Of a DNA stretch of 64,000 nt, positions 52,206 to 59,797 are shown one piece after another. The stretch is from Cellulomonas sp. URHD0024 (GTDB lineage: Bacteria; Actinomycetota; Actinomycetes; Actinomycetales; Cellulomonadaceae). Location of the stretch: positions 205,530 to 269,529 of the forward strand of contig NZ_AUEW01000008.1 in assembly GCF_000426185.1 (NCBI RefSeq), given 5' to 3'. A program made the position numbers and the translations under genes. Each line of letters starts with the position of its first letter. Position 1 is the stretch's first letter. The notes beneath the pieces were generated by a model that was not told the origin of the DNA, did no database searches, and worked only from the letters and a program-made list of their open reading frames with translations.

Positions 52206-53099
52206 CTACGCCGCCAGGCCCGGGACGACGCGATCGACGACGAAGCGCTGCACGAGCTCGGCGATGTCGTCAGGTCGGTCCTCCTGCAGGAAGTGGCTGG
52301 CGCCGTCGAGCAGGTGGACGTCAGCCGCGTCCAGTCGCAGGTCGTCGACGAACCGCTGGACGAGCCGGTCGGCGCGAAGGACTGGGTCGTGCGTGCCCCA
52401 CACGACGGCCGCCGGAGCGTCGAGACGTCGCAGCGCCGCGGCGTACCGCGGAAACTCGGCGGTGAAGGCGGGCAGGTCCTGGGCGAACGCCCGAAGTGCT
52501 GTGGTGCCACCGTCGCGTAGCGCGAGCCAATGCGGCTCCGTCACGGCGGGATCGAGGGACTTCCCGGCATGGGTGAAGCCGGCCACCATCTTGTGGACCA
52601 TCGGCCTGCCCAGCGGCGAGCGCATCATCGCCAGCATCGCCGGGCCGAGCGGGCCGCCGAGGGCGCGGATGTCCCGGGGCGGGGTGAACGCGTCGGCGTA
52701 GGCGGTGGTGTTCAGCACGACGAGCCCCGCCACGCGTTCGGGGTGCCGGTCGACGAGCTCGAAGCCCCACGGCCCGCCCGCATCGTGCACGACCAGCGTC
52801 ACCTGGGACAGCCCGAGATGGTCGACGAGCGTCAGGAGTCGGTCGGCCTGCTGTCGCGCGGCGTACAGGTCGCGGCCGGCCGGCTTGTCGCTGGCGCCGA
52901 ACCCGAGCAGGTCGGGCGCGACCGCGCGCAGCCCGTCGGCGGCGAGCCGGGCCGCGATCGTGCGGTAGAGCCACGACGACGTCGGGATGCCGTGCAGCAG
53001 CAGCACCGGCGGACCCGCCACAGGCCCGACGTCGAGATAGGCGAGGTGGCCACCGCTGACCGCCAGGCGTTTCAGCGCGGCCGTGTGCTCGTCGAACAT
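52206..53099 (-). CDS. Alpha/beta-fold hydrolase (haloalkane dehalogenase / epoxide hydrolase type)
   Basis: A 297-residue protein starting at the ATG at 53099. The oxyanion motif is VLLLHGIPTSSWLYRT. The nucleophile elbow VVHDAGGPWGFEL has Asp rather than Ser, as in epoxide hydrolases and haloalkane dehalogenases. The acid region is VVWGTHDPVL and the His is in LLDGASHFLQED. It diverges from a TetR regulator, with paired repeats between them. Detoxification of a small reactive compound that induces the operon is plausible. Confidence 0.85.
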   Translation of the reverse strand: MFDEHTAALKRLAVSGGHLAYLDVGPVAGPPVLLLHGIPTSSWLYRTIAARLAADGLRAVAPDLLGFGASDKPAGRDLYAARQQADRLLTLVDHLGLSQVTLVVHDAGGPWGFELVDRHPERVAGLVVLNTTAYADAFTPPRDIRALGGPLGPAMLAMMRSPLGRPMVHKMVAGFTHAGKSLDPAVTEPHWLALRDGGTTALRAFAQDLPAFTAEFPRYAAALRRLDAPAAVVWGTHDPVLRADRLVQRFVDDLRLDAADVHLLDGASHFLQEDRPDDIAELVQRFVVDRVVPGLAA

Positions 53100-53115
53100 G
53101 TCGCCTCTGTTCTGA

Positions 53116-53161
53116 ACTGATCGTTCCAATATGATAGTGGCATACTAGACTGACCGTTCCA
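53116..53161. promoter_or_regulatory. Direct repeats in the hydrolase/TetR divergent promoter
   Basis: ACTGATCGTTCCA (53116-53128) recurs as ACTGACCGTTCCA (53149-53161), with one mismatch and a 33-bp period, about three helical turns. The spacer is AT-rich and should hold the promoters. These are probably the TetR binding sites. Confidence 0.55.
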
Positions 53162-53186
53162 GAACCTGTCAACCCGTGAGGCAGCC

Positions 53187-53762
53187 GTGACCCGACCCCG
53201 GGAGTTCGAACAGCAGGCGGTCTTGGACGCGGCCGTCGACGTCTTCTGGGAGCAGGGGTACGAGTCGACGTCGATCGCCGACCTCGAGGTCGCGACCGGC
53301 CTGTCCCGCTCGAGCCTCTACCAGGCATTCGGCAGCAAGCACGCCCTGTACGAGTCGTGCCTGGACCGCTACAAGACCCGCAACATCGACCCGGCCCTGG
53401 CCGCCATGTCCGCGCCCGGAGCCGGCCGGGCCGAGCTGGTCACGTACCTGACCACGCTGGCCACGGTCTTTCGTAGCGACCCGAGCCTGGCGATGCGTGG
53501 CTGCATGATCGTCAACGGTGTCGCCGAGCGCGGTGCGCACGATCCCGAGGTCCGCCGGGCCGGTCTCGCCTACCGCCAGGCCATCGTCGACGCGCTGGCC
53601 AACGCCTTGCGCGGCGCCGCCCGCACCGAGTCGCAGCGCGCCGACGCCTCGAACCGGGCAGCGCTGATGTCCGTGACCCTGATCGGCGCCCTGGTCACCG
53701 CGCACATGGACGCCGAGGGTGCCGCTCGGATCTGTCAGAAGCTTGCCGCGGATCTCCCTTAG
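53187..53762 (+). CDS. TetR/AcrR-family regulator
   Basis: A 191-residue protein with a GTG start at 53187. The N-terminal domain has VLDAAVDVFWEQGYESTSIA and LSRSSLYQAFGSKHALYESC, a standard TetR helix-turn-helix. The C-terminal domain contains AMRGCMIVNGVAE, as in TetR_C subfamilies that sense small electrophiles or aromatics. It very likely represses the divergent hydrolase gene and itself. It is isolated from the next rightward gene by 250 non-coding bases. Confidence 0.9.
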   Translation: MTRPREFEQQAVLDAAVDVFWEQGYESTSIADLEVATGLSRSSLYQAFGSKHALYESCLDRYKTRNIDPALAAMSAPGAGRAELVTYLTTLATVFRSDPSLAMRGCMIVNGVAERGAHDPEVRRAGLAYRQAIVDALANALRGAARTESQRADASNRAALMSVTLIGALVTAHMDAEGAARICQKLAADLP

Positions 53763-54012
53763 CGGCGCGTTCCTCACGTTCGAGGAGGACCCTCGACGCG
53801 GGTGCCGAGCACCGGAGGCACCTGTCGCAGCGGGTAGTAGTACCCACTCACCACCGGTGCGCGCCCGGGACGTGTACGTCGATGTCGGCGCCTCAGGGCC
53901 GCTGCGCGGCGGACGCGCGCCTGTCCGTAGACAGTGTGCTCGGCTCCCTGCCAGGCTGGACGCGCTCCACACGAGTTTGCGACGTTTGCTAACCAGCATG
54001 GGGGCCGATCGC

Positions 54013-54342
54013 ATGCGCGTTGCCATCACAGGCGAGGCAGAGTCCGTCGGGGCGTTAGCGCTCGACGGGTCGTCGCTCCAGATCCTCTCGGTGGAGCCGA
54101 CACGCGACGACACCGAGCAGCAGTTCGGGCTCGCGGAGCTCGCGATCGTGGTCGCCGTCGTCAAGAGCGCCGCCGAGCTGGCCGAGTCGCTGCACACCTG
54201 GTGGGCTCGCCGGAAGTCCCCGCGGACGCAGACGCTGCGGATGTCCACCTCGATCGGCCGCGTCACGATCGAGCTGTCTGAGGACGTCACGGTCGACGAC
54301 CTGCGCCAGGCCCTGACGCCGTTGTTCGCCGCCCTGCCATGA
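54013..54342 (+). CDS. Small EACC1-like protein (possible effector-associated component)
   Basis: A 109-residue protein. The ATG at 54013 follows GGGGG eight bases upstream; the ATG at 53998 is an alternative. The order is a beta-rich start (MRVAITGEAESVGALALDG), a hydrophobic helix (ELAIVVAVVKSAAELAESL), a basic WWARRK segment, then a beta hairpin (IGRVTIELSEDVTV) and a final helix. This resembles the effector-associated constant component EACC1 described for actinobacterial conflict systems. The match is by pattern and is uncertain. It overlaps the next gene by ATGA, so the two products probably act together. Confidence 0.5.
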   Translation: MRVAITGEAESVGALALDGSSLQILSVEPTRDDTEQQFGLAELAIVVAVVKSAAELAESLHTWWARRKSPRTQTLRMSTSIGRVTIELSEDVTVDDLRQALTPLFAALP

Positions 54343-55874
54343 TCGGGGCCGCGTCGCAGCAGGAGTACGGCGCGTTCAACCCGCGCTTCGTCGGCATCTC
54401 GCTCTCGTTCGAGTCGGGCGACAACCTCCAGGAGTTCTTCCGGTATCTCCGGGACACGGACGGCGCCGAGCGCGCGGACGGGTCGCAGGCGGACTTCAAC
54501 ACCATCGCCCTGCGCTCCACGCTCCAGCACGAGGTCCGCCACTTCCACGACTTCCTGATCAGCGGGTACAGCAGCAACATCTTCTGGCTCCGCCTGCAGG
54601 CCGTGGCGAACGGCAGCCTGATCTTCACCACCGTGCGGGATCTGCCCGGGACGTGCCTGCCGATGCCTCTGGTGCGTTGGCTCGGGCTCTCGGACGACGA
54701 CCGGAACGAGGTGCTCGCGGCGTGGAGCGACGACCTCGGGATCGAGGCCGTGACCCCCTCGCTGCCGCACCTGACGCGCGAGCAGCTGCTGTCCGGCTCA
54801 CTCGCCGCGAGCCCGGGCGTCTACCTTGTGGACGACCGGCCGGCGGACGAGCAGTTCCGGCTCTACGTCGAGTCGACCGCCATCGGGTACGCGGGGATCG
54901 AGCAGCTCGTCCGCGGCCCCGGGACCGCGTCGCTCCCTCCGCGGCTCGTCCACGAGGTGTCCGCACTGTGCGCGCAGACCGCCGCCATCGAGCGGGACCA
55001 GGGTCCGGTCGCGATGCAGCGCTTCGTGCTGTTCCTGCTCGAATCGGAGCTGCCGCAGGCGAAGTCCTGGCGCTTCTTCCACTACCTCGGCTCGATGTTC
55101 GCCGGCGTGGACCCGCTCGAGGTCGAACCCCTCTCGACGACCGCGAGGATCCAGCGGCTCGCGCTCTGGTGCCTCATCGGCAACTACGAGCGCGAGGGGC
55201 TCAATGCCTCTCCGTCGGCCCGGGCCAGTGCCCTGGCCGAGGTGGCGCTGGGCGCCTCGCGACCCCCGCCGTTCGCGAACGAGGCGGAGGACCCGTCCGC
55301 GACCTGGGACGCGTGGGACACGAGCACCGAGGTCGTGCCGTGGCGCGACTCGCTCCGTGCGCTCCTGGAGCGGTCACGGCGGACCACCGAGCGATACCGC
55401 GATCTCCTGGAGCGGTCCGAGGGCGACACGGCGATCCCCGCCCTCATCGCCCAGGTCGACAACGACGTGAGCGCGCAGCGACGACAGGCCATCGACGTTC
55501 TCCTCGCCGACCCGGGCGCGCTGGCCGACCCGTTCCGCTACGTCAGGCTCCCGGAAGACACGCTGCCGTTTCCCGCGCTCAAGCTCGAGCTCACCAGCGA
55601 CTTCGACGCACTCCCGGTGCGCACCGACGGGCCGGGGATGCGACTCCTGCAGCAGATCGACGCCCAGGGGAAAGAGGTCGGGCGCGGTGTCGCGCTCGCC
55701 TCGCCGACCGAGCAGGACGGTGCCGAGATGCTGGACCGTGCACTGCAGCTGGAGCGGTTCAGCTCCTGGCTCGACGTGCAGTTCTCGGACATCGACGTGC
55801 CGGACCACGTCGCCGCCGCCGCACGCGCGGGCATCCGCGACATCACGGGGAAGATCCCGCTGTCGATCGTCTAG
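54339..55874 (+). CDS. Unknown 511-residue protein with an HExxH zincin motif
   Basis: The ATG at 54339 overlaps the EACC1-like stop. HEVRH at residues 64-68, in STLQHEVRHFHDFLISG, is a textbook zinc-protease signature on a predicted helix. Glu178 in YVESTAIGYAGIEQL is a candidate third ligand. There is no signal peptide or membrane helix, so it should act in the cytosol. The C-terminal half is helical with an unassigned end (LERFSSWLDVQFSDIDVPDH). I recognise no family. A proteolytic effector regulated by the small partner is a reasonable hypothesis; a structural role for the His residues cannot be excluded. Confidence 0.7.
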   Translation: MIGAASQQEYGAFNPRFVGISLSFESGDNLQEFFRYLRDTDGAERADGSQADFNTIALRSTLQHEVRHFHDFLISGYSSNIFWLRLQAVANGSLIFTTVRDLPGTCLPMPLVRWLGLSDDDRNEVLAAWSDDLGIEAVTPSLPHLTREQLLSGSLAASPGVYLVDDRPADEQFRLYVESTAIGYAGIEQLVRGPGTASLPPRLVHEVSALCAQTAAIERDQGPVAMQRFVLFLLESELPQAKSWRFFHYLGSMFAGVDPLEVEPLSTTARIQRLALWCLIGNYEREGLNASPSARASALAEVALGASRPPPFANEAEDPSATWDAWDTSTEVVPWRDSLRALLERSRRTTERYRDLLERSEGDTAIPALIAQVDNDVSAQRRQAIDVLLADPGALADPFRYVRLPEDTLPFPALKLELTSDFDALPVRTDGPGMRLLQQIDAQGKEVGRGVALASPTEQDGAEMLDRALQLERFSSWLDVQFSDIDVPDHVAAAARAGIRDITGKIPLSIV

Positions 55875-56019
55875 CTTTCACGGCTCCGGTCAAGTGGGCG
55901 GGTGAGCTGTGACCGCGTGAGTCCGGTGCCCCTGGACCGGGTGCCGCACGAGATCCGTCAGCTGGCTGGGCGGTGTCGAGCTGCCCGTCCGTCGGCTGGT
56001 CGGCGCTGGCGCTCAGGAC

Positions 56020-56907
56020 CTATCTCTGCATCCGAGTCAAGGCATCCTCCAGTCGCGCGAGAACCTCGGCTCCAGGTTCCAGCAGGGGCGCCGGGAGGCG
56101 TCCGGTCTCCAGACCGAGGATCTGACCGACGGCGTGCACCACCCGAGGGCCGCCCTCCGTGAGCGCGATCTCCGCCACCGGCCGGACGTCGGCGAGAAGC
56201 CTGTCGACGGCCTGGCGGTCGCCGACGACCGCCGCTCGCGCGATCGCGACGAACACGGACGGCAGCACCGACGCGAGGCCTGAGTGCCACGTCCGGGCTC
56301 CCACCAGCAGACCCTCGACGCCCAGCACCTCGCCGCTGAATCCGAGCTCGACCGTCGGCGCCTCGGCCAGGAGCCGACCGGCGCGCGCCTGGATATCGGC
56401 CCTGTCGCTCCCTCGGTCCTTCACCCCGGCGATGCCCGGCAGCGCGGCGACCCGCAGCAGTGTCTCGATGCTGAAGGCGAACCTGGTGGTCACGGGGTTG
56501 TGGTAGACCCACACCGCCGTGTCGAGCGCACGCGTGACGTCCGCATAGAGGCCGACGACCTCGTCGTCCGAGAGTGGCAGGTACGACACGGTCGGCAGGA
56601 GCAGGGCGTTCGCGCCCGCCCGTACCGCGTCATCGGCGTGCGCAAGCACAGACTGGGTCGTGGTTGCGCCGATGCCGACCACGAGCGGCACTCGCCCGGC
56701 AACCGCCTCAGCGGCGACCTCGACGACCCGACACCTCTGAGCCCGGTCGAGGTAGGCCGCCCCGCCGGTGGACCCCAGGACCGCGACACCGTCGACGCCG
56801 GCGCGCACCGCCCGGTCGACGAGTGCTGCGAGCGCCCGCTCGGAGACCTCACCGGCCGCGTCGCGCGGAGTGGGCGGGTACGCGACGAGAGGACCCAGGA
56901 GTGCCAT
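56020..56907 (-). CDS. Dihydrodipicolinate synthase-family aldolase/lyase
   Basis: A 295-residue TIM barrel starting at the ATG at 56907. The family features are GVAVLGSTGGAAYL (G-S/T-T-G), the Tyr in AVWVYHNPVTT and the Schiff-base Lys in GIAGVKDRGSD. The family includes DapA, N-acetylneuraminate lyase and 2-keto-3-deoxy-sugar aldolases. The GSTGG variant and isolation from lysine genes argue against DapA itself. The substrate is open. It lies next to gene remnants and may be a survivor of a lost operon. Confidence 0.82.
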   Translation of the reverse strand: MALLGPLVAYPPTPRDAAGEVSERALAALVDRAVRAGVDGVAVLGSTGGAAYLDRAQRCRVVEVAAEAVAGRVPLVVGIGATTTQSVLAHADDAVRAGANALLLPTVSYLPLSDDEVVGLYADVTRALDTAVWVYHNPVTTRFAFSIETLLRVAALPGIAGVKDRGSDRADIQARAGRLLAEAPTVELGFSGEVLGVEGLLVGARTWHSGLASVLPSVFVAIARAAVVGDRQAVDRLLADVRPVAEIALTEGGPRVVHAVGQILGLETGRLPAPLLEPGAEVLARLEDALTRMQR

Positions 56908-56941
56908 CCGCGCAGGGTAGCGTCGGACGCCACGCTCCCGC

Positions 56942-56972
56942 CGGTCGCGGCGGCTTCCTCGGGGTTCGGCAC
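56942..56972. repeat. 30-base copy of the start of the TetR gene at 61.7 kb
   Basis: The bases at 56942-56971 match 61653-61683 except for one missing C. In the 61-kb copy they encode the first ten codons of a TetR gene. Here they sit just upstream of the DapA-family gene with a GTG in place of the ATG. This is a relic left by recombination between the two sites. Confidence 0.6.
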
Positions 56973-57122
56973 GCTGCAACGGCCCCCGACGACTCGAGGG
57001 CCGCGATCGACCGGCTCGTCCGCGCCGGCGCCACGGTCATCGCGGAGCACGCCGCCGGACCGGACGCCTGGACGATCCTCGCGGACCCGACCGGCGACCA
57101 GTTCCGCGTCACCGGACGCTAG
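56973..57122 (+). pseudogene. C-terminal remnant of a VOC/glyoxalase-family protein
   Basis: The rightward frame reads ATAPDDSRAAIDRLVRAGAT, VIAEHAAGPDAWTILADP and TGDQFRVTGR, then stops. This is the last half-domain of a VOC protein, where DPxGNxF is the usual end motif. The N-terminal half and start codon are missing, and the homology begins right at the 30-base repeat. It is not expected to be functional. Confidence 0.75.
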
Positions 57123-57211
57123 AGGTACCTCCGAGCGTCTGATCCGGCCGCGGCGCCTGCCTGCATCGCGCCTGAACCGGCTGGTTGCTGCTCGGCCATG
57201 ATCCAGAAACG

Positions 57212-57634
57212 ATGAGGCCCGTGCTACCCACGACGATGCCGCGACTTGAAGGGTCCCAGGTGGAGCTCCGCTCTTTCCGGGAAGGCGATCAGGACGTCGT
57301 CATGTCTGTGGTCTCTGACGCGCTGATTCCACTCATCACGACAGTTCCGGCTCACGGTGACGCCGATGCCGTGGCGGCGTACATCGAGCGCCAGCGTGGG
57401 CGCCTCGCGGAGGGCGCCGGCTACTCGTTCGCCATCGCAGATCGTGGGACCGCCTGGGCGACCTCGCTCCACGACCTCCGGCGACTTCAGCTGTTCGTCG
57501 AACCGTGGAACATCGGGTCATGGCTCGCCGCAGAGGCCTGCGGGTACGAGCGTGAAGGACTGCTGCGCGGATGGGAGCTCATCGGCGACGAGTACAAGGA
57601 CATGTACGTCTACGGTCGCCTCACGAGCGCCTGA
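57212..57634 (+). pseudogene. GNAT acetyltransferase with internal deletion
   Basis: The frame from the ATG at 57212 gives 140 residues. The start (LEGSQVELRSFREGDQDVV) and the end (LRRLQLFVEPWNIGSWLAAE, then CGYEREGLLRGW) match RimJ/RimL-type N-acetyltransferases. About 50 residues between AGYSFAIADRG and the second block are missing, including the RxxGxG/A motif that binds acetyl-CoA. The frame is intact, so a stable protein might still be made, but without acetyl-transfer activity. The family is usually about 180-190 residues. Confidence 0.75.
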
Positions 57635-57725
57635 CGGTTGAGGGCACGACGAGGTCCGCGCCGTGGCCCGGCACTGCCGATGCATTCTCAGCGGGTGCCG
57701 GCAGGCTCCGACAGCGCGATGCGGC

Positions 57726-57780
57726 TTAAGTCTCGGGGGTGAGCCCGTAGGTCGCCTTGAACCGACCTCGGCTAGCCCTC
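57726..57780 (-). pseudogene. Very short AraC-family remnant
   Basis: The leftward frame reads RFKATYGLTPET and then stops, the hallmark FxxxxGxTP segment that ends an AraC DNA-binding domain. Only about 15 codons remain and they overlap the end of the phosphatase gene in another frame. This is a relic at most; the short length makes it uncertain. Confidence 0.35.
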
Positions 57781-59487
57781 GGACCACGGTGTCGGCGACG
57801 GTTCGAGCGGGTGATGTCCTGAGCCGTCAGCGGTCGGGCGCAAGCGGATGGCGAGGATGGCGACGTCGTCCTGGGGGTAGGGCGGCAGCATCTCGGCTAG
57901 GAGCTGGTCGCAGAGCGTCTCGAGCTCGAGTCCGGCAAGCGGGCCCAGGGTCGCGCTCAGGCGGTCGAGGCCCGGCTGAAGTGACTGGGTGCGGCTCTCG
58001 ACGAGGCCGTCCGTGTACAGGAGCAGGGTCGCGCCCTGGCTGAGTTCCAGGGTGGACTGCTGCCGGTCGGTGTCAGGATGTACGCCGAGCAGAAGGTCCG
58101 CGCGGGCGTTCTCGATCCGTGTGACGGCACCGTCGGGGGTCAGGAGCATGGGCGGCGGGTGACCGGCGTTGGACCAGCGGATCGTCGCCGGGCCGGTGCT
58201 GGGTCCGGCGGCGGGCGGCTCGATCTGCGCGACGACGACGGTGGCGATCGCTCGCGAGTTGAGGGTGCGCAGGGTCTGGTCGACGCGCGTGAGCAGGTCG
58301 CCGGGTGCGGCGCCGGTGGCCACGGCGACCGCGCGCAGCTTGGAACGCAACTGCCCCATGGCGGCGGTCGCGCGCAGGTCGTGGCCGACGACGTCGCCGA
58401 TGACGAGCACGGCGTGCCCGTCGGCCTGCATGAAGGCGTCGTACCAGTCGCCGCCGACGTGAGCGGCCTCGGCGGCGGGAACGTAGCGGACGGCGACCTG
58501 GACGTGGTCGGGGTGCGCAGGTGCGCTGAGCAGGGACAGCTGCAGGCCCTCGGCGACGCGCCGCTGCTGGTGGTAGAGGCGAATGTTGTCGAGCGCGAGG
58601 CCGGCGCGGGTGGAGATCTCCTGGGCGAGGGTCAGGTCCTCGGGGCTGATGCCGCCACGGCCGGCCGAGTTGAACATGGTGACCAGGCCGGTGGTGCGGC
58701 CGCGTCCACGCAGACCGAACATCAGGCCGCTGTCGGGGGCGAGCTGGGCGAGCAGGTCGCGTGCCTCCCCGGGCGGCAGGTTCGCACCCATGCTCGCGGC
58801 GGAGCCGGCGGGCACGGCCATGACTTCGCCGGACTGTAGCGCGCGTTTGACGTGAGGGTTGTCGACGGCGGGTTCGCCACGGGCCTTGACGTACCGCTCG
58901 ACCAGGGGCAGGACAGCCGGGTCGGTGTGGGCGCAGGCGACCTCGTGGACCAGACGCGCACGGCCGGTGTCGTGCCCGTCCACGGACGTCACGACGCACC
59001 AGTCCGCAAGTTCGGGGACCAGCAGGCGGGCCAGGCGCTTCAGGCCCTGCTCGATGTCGAGGACCTCCGCGAGCTGGGACGTGACCTCGGCGAGCAGAGC
59101 CGCGCGCCGGGCCTCGCGAGCGTCGTGCAGCTGGGCCTGGCGGCGGGCGGTGACGTCCTGGAAGTACACCGCCAGGCCGTCCGGGCCTGGCCAGGCGCGC
59201 ACCTCGTAGGCCGTCTCACCATTCAAGGAGCCGGGCGCTTCGAACGTCACCGGCTCACCGGTCGCGACCGCGGCCCGGTAGTGCCGCTCGAAGTCCGTTC
59301 CCACGATGGCGGGGTAGCACCGCCACAGGCACTCGCCGAGCAGCTTCGCGCGCGTCGCGCCCAAGAGCGCCTCCGCGGCGGAGTTGACGTAGCTGAACCG
59401 CCACTCGTCGTCCACCAGAAACATCGCTGCCGGCATCGCCTCCAGCAAGCGAGCGACCAGCCCGTCGTGCGCGTGATCGCGATCCAC
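57772..59487 (-). CDS. PAS-GAF-PP2C (SpoIIE/RsbU-type) serine phosphatase
   Basis: A 571-residue soluble protein. The GTG at 59487 has GGAGG six bases upstream. A PAS domain (about 10-120: AAMFLVDDEWRFSYVNSAAE), a GAF domain (about 140-305) and a PP2C domain (about 325-555: HVGGDWYDAFMQADGHAVLV, GDVVGHDLRATAAMGQLRS, LLLYTDGLVE, PPYPQDDVAILAIRL) occur in order. The metal-binding Asp residues are present. Such proteins dephosphorylate anti-sigma antagonists in response to stress or small-molecule signals. No anti-sigma or antagonist gene is adjacent, so its partner is encoded elsewhere. Confidence 0.92.
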   Translation of the reverse strand: MDRDHAHDGLVARLLEAMPAAMFLVDDEWRFSYVNSAAEALLGATRAKLLGECLWRCYPAIVGTDFERHYRAAVATGEPVTFEAPGSLNGETAYEVRAWPGPDGLAVYFQDVTARRQAQLHDAREARRAALLAEVTSQLAEVLDIEQGLKRLARLLVPELADWCVVTSVDGHDTGRARLVHEVACAHTDPAVLPLVERYVKARGEPAVDNPHVKRALQSGEVMAVPAGSAASMGANLPPGEARDLLAQLAPDSGLMFGLRGRGRTTGLVTMFNSAGRGGISPEDLTLAQEISTRAGLALDNIRLYHQQRRVAEGLQLSLLSAPAHPDHVQVAVRYVPAAEAAHVGGDWYDAFMQADGHAVLVIGDVVGHDLRATAAMGQLRSKLRAVAVATGAAPGDLLTRVDQTLRTLNSRAIATVVVAQIEPPAAGPSTGPATIRWSNAGHPPPMLLTPDGAVTRIENARADLLLGVHPDTDRQQSTLELSQGATLLLYTDGLVESRTQSLQPGLDRLSATLGPLAGLELETLCDQLLAEMLPPYPQDDVAILAIRLRPTADGSGHHPLEPSPTPWSEG

Positions 59488-59680
59488 CGGCCACCTCCAT
59501 CACACGGCGGCTGAGGTCCGCTCCCGTCGCAAATGCTAGCCCGCGACGTCCAGTCCGCAGGCGGATCGTCTCCGCAAGCCCAGGTCCACGCACCTCGTGC
59601 GGTGCCGATGGTCCCGCAGGCAAGACGGTGTGGTTCCAGATCGCCTTGGACCTGAGCGTTTAGGCGCGATCGGCTCCGAG

Positions 59681-59797
59681 TTACCGCCGCCGCCACGCAC
59701 GGGCCGACCTGGCCACCCAGCGGGCGACGTCTTCTCCTTTGCGCCCGGGGCGGGTGCTCGCCAGGACCACCGCGATGGCGGGTGCGTACACGGTCAT
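59681..59797 (-). pseudogene. Truncated NAD(P)H-dependent FMN reductase, coupled to flavoprotein gene
   Basis: The ATG at 59797 overlaps the upstream flavoprotein stop (ATGA). Residues 7-29 (AIAVVLASTRPGRKGEDVARWVA) are the flavodoxin-like N-terminus of NADPH:FMN reductases, with the phosphate-binding STRPGR loop. The frame becomes Arg-rich and stops after 38 residues instead of about 180. The original operon probably paired a reductase with the monooxygenase. The 193 bases between this stop and the phosphatase start show nothing recognisable. Confidence 0.75.
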
